DNA of 64,000 nucleotides, from NCBI RefSeq assembly GCF_000422685.1, contig NZ_AUGN01000004.1, forward strand, positions 1-64,000, read 5' to 3'. Shown piece by piece: positions 25,401 through 34,727 of the stretch (positions are counted from its first letter, which is position 1; each line of letters opens with the position of its first letter). The DNA is from Flavobacterium gelidilacus DSM 15343. Lineage in GTDB: Bacteria; Bacteroidota; Bacteroidia; Flavobacteriales; Flavobacteriaceae. A program made the translations under genes and the position numbers. Below the pieces are notes generated by a model. It worked only from the letters and a program-made list of their open reading frames with translations. It made no database searches and had not been told where the DNA came from.

Positions 25401-26375
25401 TTATTCATAGATTTTTTTTTTAATGCTTTGCAGTTCTTTGTCTAAATTTTTGTTGTTTTTTTCTTCTGAAACTACTTCTACTGAATGGATGAAATCTGCA
25501 AATTTAGAGGGAGAAATAGGATTTGAAAATTTGACAGCATAGCTTTTAGCAAATTCAGCGCCAAAATATAATATGACAGAAGAGTAATAAACCCAAACCA
25601 TTAATACAACAAATGATCCTGCTGTTCCATAAACATCTTGTAAGTTCGAATTTGCTATATAAAAAGAGATTAAAAATTTTCCGATCATAAATAAAATAGC
25701 GGTTGCAAAAGAGGCTAACCTAACTTGTCTCCATTTTATTTCTGCATCAGGTAAAATGGTAAAGATTGCTCCAAATAATAAAGAGATTATACTAAATGTA
25801 ATTATGTTGTTGGCTATATAAACAATGTAAATTGATGATTCTGTAAATTGAGAGAAAAATCGATCACTTAAAGTATCCATTATAGTTGATAATCCTAAAG
25901 AAACTAAAAGTATAAAACCAAAACTTCCGATTACCCCAAAAGATAACAAACGAGCTTTTATAAACAACCAAAGCCCAGATTGTTTCTTAGGTTTAATTCC
26001 CCAAATGGTATTTATTGAATCTTGTATTTCTGCGAAAACTGATGTTGCTCCAATTAATAAAGTCACTACACCAATAATTCCAGCAAAAGTACCTTCGTTT
26101 GACAAAGCTAAATTTTCAATTATGTTCTGAATTTGATTGGCACTAGATGGTCCAACAAAGTTTTGAATTTGACTATAAATAGTACCTTCTATTGCTTCTC
26201 TTCCTAAAAAGATATCTGACAAGAATAAAATTACTAAAAGTAATGGTCCAAGCGAAAACATCGTAATATAGGCAAGCGCAGCACTCATTTTCAAAACTTT
26301 GTGTTCTAAAAAACCGCTAAAAGCATTTTTTATAACTTGCAAAAGTTCTACCATATATTTTTTAAAGGAATTCAT
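25401..26375 (-). CDS. YihY/BrkB family membrane protein
   Basis: A 324-residue protein with about six membrane helices. It has the family blocks KMSAALAYITMFSLGPLLLV near residue 30, a GVVTLLIGATSVFAEIQDS middle segment and YYSSVILYFGAEFAKSY near the end. YihY/BrkB proteins were once thought to be RNase BN, but their function is not settled. It follows the 184-aa lipoprotein by 3 bp and shares the tandem-repeat promoter upstream of that gene. Confidence 0.88.
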   Translation of the reverse strand: MNSFKKYMVELLQVIKNAFSGFLEHKVLKMSAALAYITMFSLGPLLLVILFLSDIFLGREAIEGTIYSQIQNFVGPSSANQIQNIIENLALSNEGTFAGIIGVVTLLIGATSVFAEIQDSINTIWGIKPKKQSGLWLFIKARLLSFGVIGSFGFILLVSLGLSTIMDTLSDRFFSQFTESSIYIVYIANNIITFSIISLLFGAIFTILPDAEIKWRQVRLASFATAILFMIGKFLISFYIANSNLQDVYGTAGSFVVLMVWVYYSSVILYFGAEFAKSYAVKFSNPISPSKFADFIHSVEVVSEEKNNKNLDKELQSIKKKIYE

Positions 26376-26378
26376 ATT

Positions 26379-26933
26379 TTATAGTTCAAGTAATTGTTCC
26401 AGGGAATCATTATTGTCAATTAAAACTTCTTTTGATTTGTCAGCAAAAGATTTGAATTGTGCGTCCTGAGAAATTTTTTCAATAGAATCTAATAATTTTA
26501 TTTGATTATTAATTTCCTTTTCAAGTAGTGAAATTAAGTAATAACTAGAATTTGTTCCTTTTAAGAAATTTTTATTTAGATTTAAATCAAAGATTGGTTC
26601 AGGAATTATAATTAAATTTTCATTTGTAATTCTTTTCAACTCAAATTCTATATTTTGATGGTCTTTTTTAATTTTTAAAATTACTTGAGATTCTTTAAGT
26701 TCTTTAGAATTGTTAAAAGCAATTGAAGCAATATCAATTATCTTTTTATTATTTTCATTTAAGACAGCTACAGACTTAAAGTTTATATTTGATTCAACCT
26801 CTATATTTTTTTCATTAAAAATACCATTGCTATAAGTTTTTTCTTTCTTATCATTACAAGACAAAAATAGAATTAGAGTTAATATAAAAGCAAAAGTATA
26901 TGTTGCAATTTTTAAGTTTGGGTACTTTAACAT
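26379..26933 (-). CDS. lipoprotein (DUF4142-like)
   Basis: A 184-residue lipoprotein (lipobox LFLSCNDK). The C-terminal half (FLKGTNSSYYLISLLEKEINNQIKLL) recalls the DUF4142 family of periplasmic helical proteins, though only weakly. It is first in a two-gene operon with yihY. Upstream are the tandem direct repeats common to stress genes of this window. Likely an envelope-stress lipoprotein of unknown action. Confidence 0.6.
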   Translation of the reverse strand: MLKYPNLKIATYTFAFILTLILFLSCNDKKEKTYSNGIFNEKNIEVESNINFKSVAVLNENNKKIIDIASIAFNNSKELKESQVILKIKKDHQNIEFELKRITNENLIIIPEPIFDLNLNKNFLKGTNSSYYLISLLEKEINNQIKLLDSIEKISQDAQFKSFADKSKEVLIDNNDSLEQLLEL

Positions 26934-26948
26934 AATGTAATTTTATTA

Positions 26949-27008
26949 CAAATTTCACTAAAAATACTTTAAGTAACTTATTAAATTTTAATAGAGTGTT
27001 ATATAATT
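26949..27008 (-). promoter_or_regulatory. tandem-repeat stress promoter of the lipoprotein-yihY operon
   Basis: Minus strand: distal ATTATATAA (26999-27007), proximal ATTTAATAA (26978-26986), 21 bp apart, then the -7-like GAAATTTG (26949-26956) after 21 bp. The 14-mer AGTGTTATATAATT (+ strand, 26995-27008) recurs exactly at 22772-22785. Confidence 0.65.
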
Positions 27009-27102
27009 TTCATGTAACAATTGGTAATCAATAATGATTTTAGAATTTATTAATTGTTTTTGATTAAAATTTTTATTTGGTTTAAAATCAAATAAGAAGG
27101 TT

Positions 27103-28170
27103 TTAGTTCCTGTTGTCGCTCTTTTCTTTTTTGCCTTCCTTAATTAACGAATTAACATTTTTTTCATCTTCCTTTTCAAGTTTTTCTAAATCTTCATCCT
27201 GAATTGATTTTTCTTTATTTATTGAAAATTTTGAATATATCGGAAAATGATCTGAACCAAAATAATCTAATTTCTTTAACTCATCAATAAATATATCAGA
27301 AGTATGAAAAATTAAATCTATCGGAAATCTTAAAAAGAAATATTTAGCATGATAAGTTGATATGAAGCCTCTTCCCATTCTTCCGTCCAGCATTTCACTT
27401 GTTTTTCTAAATAATATGGATGATTTTGCCCATGCGACATTATTAAAATCCCCGAATACTATACAAGTGTCAGCATTTTTTTTTATCCTTTTAGCTACGC
27501 TTAGTAATTCGCCATCTCTTTCTTTAGAATTTTTTTCTTCAGTAGGACTTGGTGGTGGTGGATGTACTCCAAAAAAAGTAAATGTATAACCATCTTTCGT
27601 TTGCATTTTTGCCTCAATACTAGGTAAGTCATCGGCAATAAAATAATGAACTTTATGTGCTGTTATTTCAATTTTAGAAAATAAGTGCATTCCGTAAGTA
27701 TTCTCTAGTGGAACTTTGATATGAAAAGGATAATCTTCATCAAAAATTTTTAAAGCATCATCCCATTTAGAATCTGATTCTAATGTTAAGAATATCGTGG
27801 GGTCGTACTTCTGAATTAATTTTATAAATCTTTTATAATCTTTATTTTCTTTATATATGTTTGCGGATATAGTTGTTATTTTCTCTGAAGATCTTTCGAC
27901 AACTCTTTTTTGTACTTTGTTATAGAAAGGTGTGAATTTATAAAGTGTAATTAAGTGTAAAATTATAAATATTAAAGTAAAAAATTGTAAGGTAATCAAT
28001 AGCTTAGTTACTTCGGGTACTAAAATAAAGCTTGCTGCTAAAAGCACTAGTTGAAGCGAAACAATTTGGATTTTACCATATTGAAAAACTCTAAAAAACC
28101 AATGAGTACAATTAATTAAAGGTAAAATACTTGCCAATAATAGAAGAGAAGAAGCAATAATAAACCACAT
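27103..28170 (-). CDS. endonuclease/exonuclease/phosphatase (EEP) family membrane protein
   Basis: A 355-residue protein with three N-terminal membrane helices (to about residue 90) and an EEP metallo-phosphodiesterase domain of about 220 residues. Landmarks are SANIYKENKDY, LTLESDSKW (catalytic Glu), VFGDFNNVAW (Asp/Asn) and GSDHFPIYSKF (Asp-His). The tail is acidic and lysine-rich. The active site probably faces the periplasm. Such proteins cleave phosphodiesters in lipids or nucleic acids, and the substrate is unknown. It is the last gene of the long operon beginning at mlaE. Confidence 0.82.
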   Translation of the reverse strand: MWFIIASSLLLLASILPLINCTHWFFRVFQYGKIQIVSLQLVLLAASFILVPEVTKLLITLQFFTLIFIILHLITLYKFTPFYNKVQKRVVERSSEKITTISANIYKENKDYKRFIKLIQKYDPTIFLTLESDSKWDDALKIFDEDYPFHIKVPLENTYGMHLFSKIEITAHKVHYFIADDLPSIEAKMQTKDGYTFTFFGVHPPPPSPTEEKNSKERDGELLSVAKRIKKNADTCIVFGDFNNVAWAKSSILFRKTSEMLDGRMGRGFISTYHAKYFFLRFPIDLIFHTSDIFIDELKKLDYFGSDHFPIYSKFSINKEKSIQDEDLEKLEKEDEKNVNSLIKEGKKEKSDNRN

Positions 28171-28215
28171 AATTTTTTATTTAATTTATACAAATTATAA
28201 AGTACCTCTAAATGA

Positions 28216-30429
28216 TTACACAGGAAAATAAATAGTAAAAGTAGCTCCTTGTCCTAACTGACTTGATGCGAATATTTGCCCATCATGAGTTTCTACAATT
28301 TTTTTACAAATAGCTAAACCAACACCAGTTCCTTGGTATTCTGTTTTTCCGTGAAGACGATTAAATAATAGAAATATTTTTTCGGCATTCTCTTGGTCAA
28401 AGCCAATTCCATTATCCGAAAATTCAATTTTATAATACTTTTTTGTAGTTGAATCTTTTAACCTTGATTCATTTTTAGCTACTGTTTCAGATAGTTCAAC
28501 ATTAATAATTGGTGCCACATTTTCTTTAGCATATTTTAGTGAGTTGCTCAATAAGTTTGTGAAAAGTTGTTGCATTTGAAAGCTTATGCCAGTAATTTCA
28601 GGTAGTTTGTTGTGATTTATTATTGCTCTTTTATCTTCAATATTTTGAGATAATTCTAAAAGGCTATTATTAAACTGTTCGTTTAAATCTGTTTTTTCAA
28701 ATATTTTTTCTGTTCTATTTGTTCTTGAATATTGTAATAAATCATTTATTAGAACTCGCATTCTGTTAGATGCTTTTTCAATTCTGGTTAAATATTCTTT
28801 TCCAAAATCAGATAAATTTTCTTTTTCTTTATCATTTATTCTAGAGATAAATGTCTGAATCTTTCTTAAAGGTTCTTGTAAGTCGTGACTGGCAACATGG
28901 TTAAATTCACTTAACTCTTTAATATTTTGTTCTAGTTCTTTGTTACGTATTTTTAGTTGCTCACTTTTAATATAATCTTCTGTTACATCTTGAGTTGTAC
29001 CAATCATACTAGCTACTCCGCTTAAATCTTTAAAGGATTTTGCAATGGTTTTAAAGTGTCTAATTTCTCCATCAGATCTAATGATTCTGTAATCCATTGT
29101 TGGAATTTGCTTTGTTTTCATAGCACTTTCATTAGCATCAATAACGATTTGTCTATCATCTGGATGAACAAACTCTAATAATTTGTCTATTGATGGATTA
29201 AATGATTGAGGTTCACATCCCAATAATCTGAATTTGTTATCTGAATATTTAAATTCAAGTGTATCATAGTTCAAAACCCAGCTTCCATATTGACCTAATA
29301 TTTCAGCTTGTCTGCTTGATTCATCAAATATTTTTAATTCATTATTTACCTTTATTAAATCTTCATTACTACTTTTTAGCAATTCCCCTTTAAGATGTTC
29401 TTCTGTAATGTCTTCTGTTACACCTAAAACTGTTTTGTTTCCTAATTTATCTACAAAAAGTTTACCAGTAGCTCTAAGTAACCTTGTTTGTCCATCAGCT
29501 CTTTGAATCTTAAAATAAGAATAAGGAAGTTCTTCATTATCCAATATTTTTTGCATAATAACATTAACAGATTCAATATAATCAGGATGAACATATTTTA
29601 AAAAGTTATCATTATTCGCTTCAAACGATTGTGGCTCAGCACCTAAAATACGATATAGATTGTCTGAGTAAATTAATTTGTCATTATTTAAATTCCATTC
29701 CCAAGTCCCAAAATGGGAGAGAATTTCTGCTTGATAACTTAAAAATTGAGATTTATTTAATTTGGTATTTGCTGCTTGTAACTTATCTACATCTTTAGTT
29801 GTTTGGTTGTAAGCAAATATTAAAAGCATTAAAGTCATAAATAAAATACCTAAAGTAAGAATAGGTGTTAAGTAAATTTGATCATTATACTCAGAATTCC
29901 TTTTTTTGAGATAAGTTTCTTCTAAATCAACCATTTCATTTAATTTGTCTCTAATGTCAACTAACAATTTACTACTTTCTCTAAAGTTTTTTTTAAAATT
30001 AATGTTTCTAGAAATATCAACTCTTCTATTTTGTTCTGAATACGTTTTCATGTATTCATATCTTTTATTAACTATTTTAAAAAGATCTTGTAGGTTTTGT
30101 TGTTGTTGTGGATTATCATACGTCAATTTTTTTAACTGTAAAAAAGTATTGTTTACATTTTTTGTTGCTGTTCTGTATGGTTCTAAATAGAGTGTGTCTT
30201 TTGAAATTAAATAACCTCTCATACTATTTTCCGAATCTTTTATATATGAAAATAGATGTTCTAACTCTAAATTGACTTCATAAGTATGCATCAATAATTT
30301 TGAAGAGTCAGATATATTATTGATGTGTTTAAATGTAATAGCTCCAATAAATAGAATTACAAATAAACTTATTGTAAAAATGATTTTATGAAATACAGAG
30401 GATTTATGTTTAATATCTTTTAGTGGCAT
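28216..30429 (-). CDS. CHASE3/PAS-domain sensor histidine kinase
   Basis: A 737-residue kinase. A membrane helix near 15-37 is followed by a CHASE3 sensor (YEVNLELEHLFSYIKDSENSMRGYL begins it) to about 180, a second helix near 190-210, and two PAS domains (about 235-345 and 365-480, each with GTWEWN- or GSWVLN-type starts). A HisKA domain follows with H515 in NHVASHDLQEPLRKI, then a HATPase ending GQGATFTIYFPV. Its ATG shares one base with the stop of the receiver gene (TAATG), so the two are coupled. It likely phosphorylates that receiver. Confidence 0.92.
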   Translation of the reverse strand: MPLKDIKHKSSVFHKIIFTISLFVILFIGAITFKHINNISDSSKLLMHTYEVNLELEHLFSYIKDSENSMRGYLISKDTLYLEPYRTATKNVNNTFLQLKKLTYDNPQQQQNLQDLFKIVNKRYEYMKTYSEQNRRVDISRNINFKKNFRESSKLLVDIRDKLNEMVDLEETYLKKRNSEYNDQIYLTPILTLGILFMTLMLLIFAYNQTTKDVDKLQAANTKLNKSQFLSYQAEILSHFGTWEWNLNNDKLIYSDNLYRILGAEPQSFEANNDNFLKYVHPDYIESVNVIMQKILDNEELPYSYFKIQRADGQTRLLRATGKLFVDKLGNKTVLGVTEDITEEHLKGELLKSSNEDLIKVNNELKIFDESSRQAEILGQYGSWVLNYDTLEFKYSDNKFRLLGCEPQSFNPSIDKLLEFVHPDDRQIVIDANESAMKTKQIPTMDYRIIRSDGEIRHFKTIAKSFKDLSGVASMIGTTQDVTEDYIKSEQLKIRNKELEQNIKELSEFNHVASHDLQEPLRKIQTFISRINDKEKENLSDFGKEYLTRIEKASNRMRVLINDLLQYSRTNRTEKIFEKTDLNEQFNNSLLELSQNIEDKRAIINHNKLPEITGISFQMQQLFTNLLSNSLKYAKENVAPIINVELSETVAKNESRLKDSTTKKYYKIEFSDNGIGFDQENAEKIFLLFNRLHGKTEYQGTGVGLAICKKIVETHDGQIFASSQLGQGATFTIYFPV

Positions 30430-30875
30430 TATAGTCTAAGTAAAAAATTATCTTTATTTAATCCGCTAGTGTGATATTGCCAATTTATTGTAACTACATC
30501 GGAGAGTATTTTTTTTAAGTCGTTAAAGTTACTTGGCTTTTTAATGTAAATATTTGCCCCCAACACAAAAGTATTTTCAACATCTGCTTCAGAAGATGAT
30601 GTAGAGTAGATGGCAACAGCTATATCTTTATATCGATCATTAAGTTTTATTTCTTTTAAACATTCAATTCCGTTTAGAATAGGCATATTTAAATCTAAAA
30701 AAATAATATTAGGCAAAACGGTTTCAGGATGATCTAAGAAATTAATTAATTCACGACCATTTTTAACTGTATTTACAACCGTATTTATTTTTAATTCATC
30801 AAATGCGTCAGTGAAAAACAACCTGTCATCTTCGTCATCGTCTGCTAAAGTAATTAGGATATAATCTTCTTGCAT
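30429..30875 (-). CDS. single-domain response regulator
   Basis: A 148-residue receiver without output domain. Acidic pocket DDDEDD (12-17), phospho-acceptor D61 in IIFLDLNMPILNG, and the conserved YIKKPSN lysine near the end. Receiver-only proteins of this kind (Rcp1-like, with acidic long loops) pair with PAS/phytochrome-type kinases. Gene order AraC regulator, receiver, kinase, with gaps of 5 and -1 bp, suggests a phosphorelay that ends on the AraC-type regulator. Confidence 0.9.
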   Translation of the reverse strand: MQEDYILITLADDDEDDRLFFTDAFDELKINTVVNTVKNGRELINFLDHPETVLPNIIFLDLNMPILNGIECLKEIKLNDRYKDIAVAIYSTSSSEADVENTFVLGANIYIKKPSNFNDLKKILSDVVTINWQYHTSGLNKDNFLLRL

Positions 30876-30880
30876 AGTTT

Positions 30881-31447
30881 TTAATTTATGTTTTTAGTTG
30901 CGTTTTCCCTGCGTTTCTTTATAATTCTTTGAAACGCTGATGGTGTGATTCCGGTTGTGTTTTTAAACTGTGAACTTAAATGCGCAACACTCGAATAATT
31001 TAATTTAAATGAAATTTCTGTTAAAGATAATTGATTGCTAATTATTAATTGTTTGGTAAGTTCTATCTTCTGCATAATAATAAAGTTTTCTATAGAAGTA
31101 TAGGTTACTTCTGAAAATAAATTGGATAAATAACCATAACTATGACCAAGTTTTTCGGCTATGTAAACAGAACTTTTTACAGTAATATTACTATCTTCAT
31201 TAAAAACCATATCAACAATTGTATCTTTAATTTTTTGGATTAAGATTGACTTCTGATTTTCAACTATTTCTATCCCATATGGACTCAATGAATTGTTAAA
31301 TGCTTCTAATCGATCATTAGATAATTTTTCTAAAAATTCGATTTCTCCAAAACCTAAAACCTTATGTTTTATTTGATGTTCCTCTAGTTTCTCCTCGAGA
31401 ACCTTTTTACATATTGAGTTAAAATCAAATTTTATAAATACTTTCAT
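30881..31447 (-). CDS. AraC-family regulator with small N-terminal domain
   Basis: A 188-residue regulator. The C-terminal 100 residues hold the AraC-type double helix-turn-helix, with LGHSYGYLSNLFSEVTYTS and, second, LTEISFKLNYSSVAHLSSQF followed by the KNTTGITPSAF signature. The N-terminal 80 residues (KVFIKFDFNSICKKVLEEKL, then HKVLGFGEIEFLE) look like a small alpha/beta (ferredoxin-like or ACT-like) domain. They are not the usual cupin sensor. It lies in the mlaE operon between mscS and the receiver gene, and is my candidate for the protein that binds the 21-bp tandem repeats. Confidence 0.85.
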   Translation of the reverse strand: MKVFIKFDFNSICKKVLEEKLEEHQIKHKVLGFGEIEFLEKLSNDRLEAFNNSLSPYGIEIVENQKSILIQKIKDTIVDMVFNEDSNITVKSSVYIAEKLGHSYGYLSNLFSEVTYTSIENFIIMQKIELTKQLIISNQLSLTEISFKLNYSSVAHLSSQFKNTTGITPSAFQRIIKKRRENATKNIN

Positions 31448-31494
31448 AGCTAATTCTTTATTTCGTAAATTTATTAAAATAAAAATTAATATTT

Positions 31495-32343
31495 TTAATT
31501 CTTTTCGATTCTTTCGTAGGAAACAATTGTTGTTGGTAAATTAAACCCATTTGATTTTAATTTTTTATAAATAAGTAATTGTAAATCAGATTTTAATTTT
31601 CCACCTGGTGCTTTAACTTCATCTGTTCTATACCAATAAAAGACAGCAATATTCACAATGTCATTTTCAATTTTATCTACGAGTACCGCGTGCATTGGAA
31701 TATTTAAGACGAATTCATTTTCTTTTAAAATAGAATTGATTAATTCAAAAGCATTATCAATTTTATCATCATGAGCTACACTAACTATGAAATCACTTCG
31801 CATTAGCTCATCTATAGTAAAGTTTTCTAGATTGTTTTTTAGGATAGAAGCATTTGGAATATAGGCGTCAATTCCGTCTAAAGTTTTAATAGTAGTCGAA
31901 CGCAAATTCATTTGAATAACCCTTCCTTTTACATTGTCTATTTGGATTAAATCTCCAATTCTAAAAGGTCTTTGAAAAGCCATTAAAATTCCTGCTAAGA
32001 AATTTTCTCCTATATCTTTCAGAGCAAAACCAATTATAAATGTAGATAATCCAGCTGCAGCTAAAATTTTATTTGTTACATCATCAAAACCTAAAATCCC
32101 TAAACAAATTACGAACAAAATTATAGTTAAGACTAACGAAATTATGCTCAAGATGAAATCAGCTATTAGCGGATCATTTGCTTTAGAAACGATAATTTTG
32201 TTAGCATATTTATTGATTAATTTAATAATAAGTAAACCAGCAATAAATATAATTATTGAAAATATTAGAGTTGGTAAATGACTAATCAAACCCGACCAAG
32301 ATTGAGATATAGATTGTTTGAATGTGTCTATTTCTGAATACAT
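31495..32343 (-). CDS. small-conductance mechanosensitive channel (MscS family)
   Basis: A 282-residue MscS-type channel with three membrane helices (about 22-42, 65-85, 92-115), the pore-lining stretch AAAGLSTFIIGFALKDIGENFLAG split over helix 3, and the beta domain with GDLIQIDNVKGRVIQMNLR and IPNASILKNNLENF. It opens when membrane tension rises and relieves osmotic downshock. It starts 10 bp after mlaD and continues the same operon, giving an envelope-protection unit. Confidence 0.92.
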   Translation of the reverse strand: MYSEIDTFKQSISQSWSGLISHLPTLIFSIIIFIAGLLIIKLINKYANKIIVSKANDPLIADFILSIISLVLTIILFVICLGILGFDDVTNKILAAAGLSTFIIGFALKDIGENFLAGILMAFQRPFRIGDLIQIDNVKGRVIQMNLRSTTIKTLDGIDAYIPNASILKNNLENFTIDELMRSDFIVSVAHDDKIDNAFELINSILKENEFVLNIPMHAVLVDKIENDIVNIAVFYWYRTDEVKAPGGKLKSDLQLLIYKKLKSNGFNLPTTIVSYERIEKN

Positions 32344-32353
32344 ATATAAGAAT

Positions 32354-33079
32354 TTATTTTTTGTTTTTCTCTGCTTCTTTTTCAGCCTCTTTTTTGGCTC
32401 TTTCTTTTTCTCTTTCCTTCTTTTTAAAATAACCTCTTAATAGAAAATTATGTTTTGCAGCTTCCATATTTTCTTCTAAACCTTTGGAACTTTTTCTTAA
32501 ATTTTCCATTGTTCTGTCTAGATCTTTAGCCATTCCTTCGTCATTCATTAATTTCCCAATTGTTCCTTCACCATTATTAATATCTGTTAGTAAAAGAGCT
32601 AATTCGTCTGTAATTATTTCTGCATTTTCAGCCGTAACTTTTATAGATGAAAGTATATCGTCAAACTCCACTGGTTCAAACGATTTTATTTTTGCACCAT
32701 CTTTTATTTCTGGTGACTTTGCACTTCCTTGTGATATGGTTAAAATTTTATCACCAATAACTCCTTCTGATGCTATGGAAGCTTTGCTATCTTGTTTGAT
32801 GAATTTTTTGACATCATTATCAATGGTAGCAATAACATTTACAGTTGAATCATTTATAATTTCGATATTCTCAATTGTTCCCACAGAAATACCTGAAAAA
32901 CGAACTTGACCGCCAACTTGTAAACCACTAACGTTGCTAAAATTGGTGGAAATTTTAAATTTAGAACTAAACAAATTTTGGTTAGAACCTATAAAAAATA
33001 TTATTGCGAATAATATCAATAAGCCTAAAGATACAAAAATTCCGAGTTTGACTTTATATGTGTTTTTATTTGTTGTCAT
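32354..33079 (-). CDS. mlaD: MlaD-like MCE-domain lipid-transport protein
   Basis: A 241-residue protein with one N-terminal helix (10-30) and the MCE fold: TNFSNVSGLQVGGQVRFSG, a VGTIENIEI segment and the EGVIGDKILTI block. A charged, coiled C-terminal tail (KKKEREKERAKKEAEK) follows. It belongs to the MlaFED ABC system that moves phospholipids between the inner and outer membranes and keeps the outer-leaflet asymmetry. It starts 6 bp after mlaF. Gene symbol by homology. Confidence 0.88.
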   Translation of the reverse strand: MTTNKNTYKVKLGIFVSLGLLILFAIIFFIGSNQNLFSSKFKISTNFSNVSGLQVGGQVRFSGISVGTIENIEIINDSTVNVIATIDNDVKKFIKQDSKASIASEGVIGDKILTISQGSAKSPEIKDGAKIKSFEPVEFDDILSSIKVTAENAEIITDELALLLTDINNGEGTIGKLMNDEGMAKDLDRTMENLRKSSKGLEENMEAAKHNFLLRGYFKKKEREKERAKKEAEKEAEKNKK

Positions 33080-33085
33080 GTTTTC

Positions 33086-33820
33086 TTATTTAAAAAATGA
33101 TTTAATATAGGGATCACTATCTTTTGTAAATTCTTCTAATGTTCCTTCTTTATATACTTTTCCGTCTTTTATCATTATAATTCTATCAGCTACAGTTTTT
33201 ACACATTTGATATCGTGAGTAATTATTATAGATGAATTATTAAACTTTGTTTTAGTGTCATTAATCAAATTACTTATTTCGTCTGAAGTAATTGGATCTA
33301 ATCCTGTAGTTGGTTCATCATAAAGAATGATTTTTGGATTAACGACTAAAGTTCTTGCTAAACCAATTCTTTTTTTCATTCCTCCAGAAAGTTCAGAAGG
33401 CATTTTGTCGATTGAATCAGGCATGCTAACATTGGCAAGGGCTTCTTCAATTTTAGTTGTAACTTCTTCTTTTGAAAACTCTTCTTTCAATCTTGAAAGG
33501 GCAAAAGTCAAATTTTCTCTAACAGTCATTGAGTCATAAAGAGCAGCACCTTGAAATAGAAACCCAATTTTTTTACGAACTTCAATTAAGTCTTCTTCAT
33601 TAATATCGGTTAATTCATTATCTCCAACTTGAATGCTTCCTTCATCATGTTTTAAAAGACTAACAATACATTTTATCAAAACCGATTTTCCTGAACCTGA
33701 TTTTCCTAATACTACTAAATTTTCTTTTTCGTGTAATTGAAGCGTAACTCCGTCAAGTACTTTTTGATCACCAAAGCTTTTTTTGAGATTTTTAATGTCT
33801 ATGATTATATTTTTTTCCAT
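33086..33820 (-). CDS. mlaF: MlaF-like ABC ATPase
   Basis: A 244-residue ATPase with Walker A GKSGSGKSVLIKC, the signature LSGGMKKRIGLARTL, Walker B IILYDEPTTGLDP and the H-loop IITHDIKC. It powers the MlaE permease in phospholipid transport. Its ATG overlaps the mlaE stop by one base (TAATG), giving tight coupling in the order mlaE-mlaF-mlaD. Confidence 0.93.
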   Translation of the reverse strand: MEKNIIIDIKNLKKSFGDQKVLDGVTLQLHEKENLVVLGKSGSGKSVLIKCIVSLLKHDEGSIQVGDNELTDINEEDLIEVRKKIGFLFQGAALYDSMTVRENLTFALSRLKEEFSKEEVTTKIEEALANVSMPDSIDKMPSELSGGMKKRIGLARTLVVNPKIILYDEPTTGLDPITSDEISNLINDTKTKFNNSSIIITHDIKCVKTVADRIIMIKDGKVYKEGTLEEFTKDSDPYIKSFFK

Positions 33821-34626
33821 TATAGTAAATCGGTTATTTGTACAGCAATTAAGTCTACAATGATTAATAATAATGAAGCGGTTACTACTGCAGAATTTGC
33901 AGCAATTCCAACACTTTCTGTTCCTCTTCCTGCATTAAACCCTTTGTAGCATCCTACCAAACCTATTACAGCTCCAAAAAAGAAGGATTTTATAATAGCA
34001 GGAATGATGTCAATAAACTCTACACTTTTAAAAGCTTGTGTTATGAATAGTTGTAGACTTACATCATCTTTAATGTTTACGCCTAACCAACTTCCGAAAA
34101 TTCCAATGGCATCAGCATATAAAGTTAGAATTGGAATCATAACTGTTGCGGCTAAAACTCTTGGAATAATTAGAAAATTTACTGGATTTGTATTGGAAAC
34201 TTCCATAGCGTCAATTTGTTCTGTAACACGCATTGAACCCAATTCAGCTCCCATGCTTGATCCTATTTTTCCAGCACAGATTAAGGCTGTAATTACAGGT
34301 CCCATTTCTCTAATTAAGGAAACAGCAACCATTCCTGGTAACATAGCAACTGCGCCAAACTCAACTAATGGTGGTCTTGATTGTATAGTCAATACTAAAC
34401 CAATAATAATTCCGGTTATTGAAATTAAACCGACGGATTTATTTCCTATTTGGTAACATTGCTTTAAAAATTCTTGAAATTCGAATTTGTTTGAAAATAA
34501 ATTCCGAGTAATGTTTTTCAAGTAATCAACCACATTAGCTACATTTATAAAAAATGCAATACCTTTCTCTTTTATTACTGATAAAAGTGATTTATTATTT
34601 TGATATGAAAGTGATTTTTTACTCAT
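33820..34626 (-). CDS. mlaE: MlaE-like ABC permease
   Basis: A 268-residue permease with five to six membrane helices, and the family landmarks SRPPLVEFGAVAML, ALICAGKIGSSMGAELG, MRVTEQIDAMEV and NTNPVNFLIIPRVLA. It forms the inner-membrane core of the MCE lipid transporter with mlaF and mlaD. It heads the operon mlaE-mlaF-mlaD-mscS-araC-receiver-kinase-EEP and is driven by a tandem-repeat promoter. A long antisense frame over it (34004-34456, +) is a shadow. Confidence 0.93.
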   Translation of the reverse strand: MSKKSLSYQNNKSLLSVIKEKGIAFFINVANVVDYLKNITRNLFSNKFEFQEFLKQCYQIGNKSVGLISITGIIIGLVLTIQSRPPLVEFGAVAMLPGMVAVSLIREMGPVITALICAGKIGSSMGAELGSMRVTEQIDAMEVSNTNPVNFLIIPRVLAATVMIPILTLYADAIGIFGSWLGVNIKDDVSLQLFITQAFKSVEFIDIIPAIIKSFFFGAVIGLVGCYKGFNAGRGTESVGIAANSAVVTASLLLIIVDLIAVQITDLL

Positions 34627-34649
34627 TTTCTTTAATAAATTATTTTGGT

Positions 34650-34709
34650 CAAATTTAAGTTAAATGGACTCATCTTTATTTACACAATTTCAGTTTTTTA
34701 TTATATGAT
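34650..34709 (-). promoter_or_regulatory. tandem-repeat stress promoter of the mlaE operon
   Basis: Minus strand: distal ATCATATAA (34701-34709), proximal ATTGTGTAA (34680-34688), 21 bp apart, then TAAATTTG (34650-34657) after 22 bp. The AraC-type regulator gene is in the operon it drives, so the loop could be autoregulatory. Confidence 0.7.
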
Positions 34710-34727
34710 ATAGCATATTGCCTTGAC

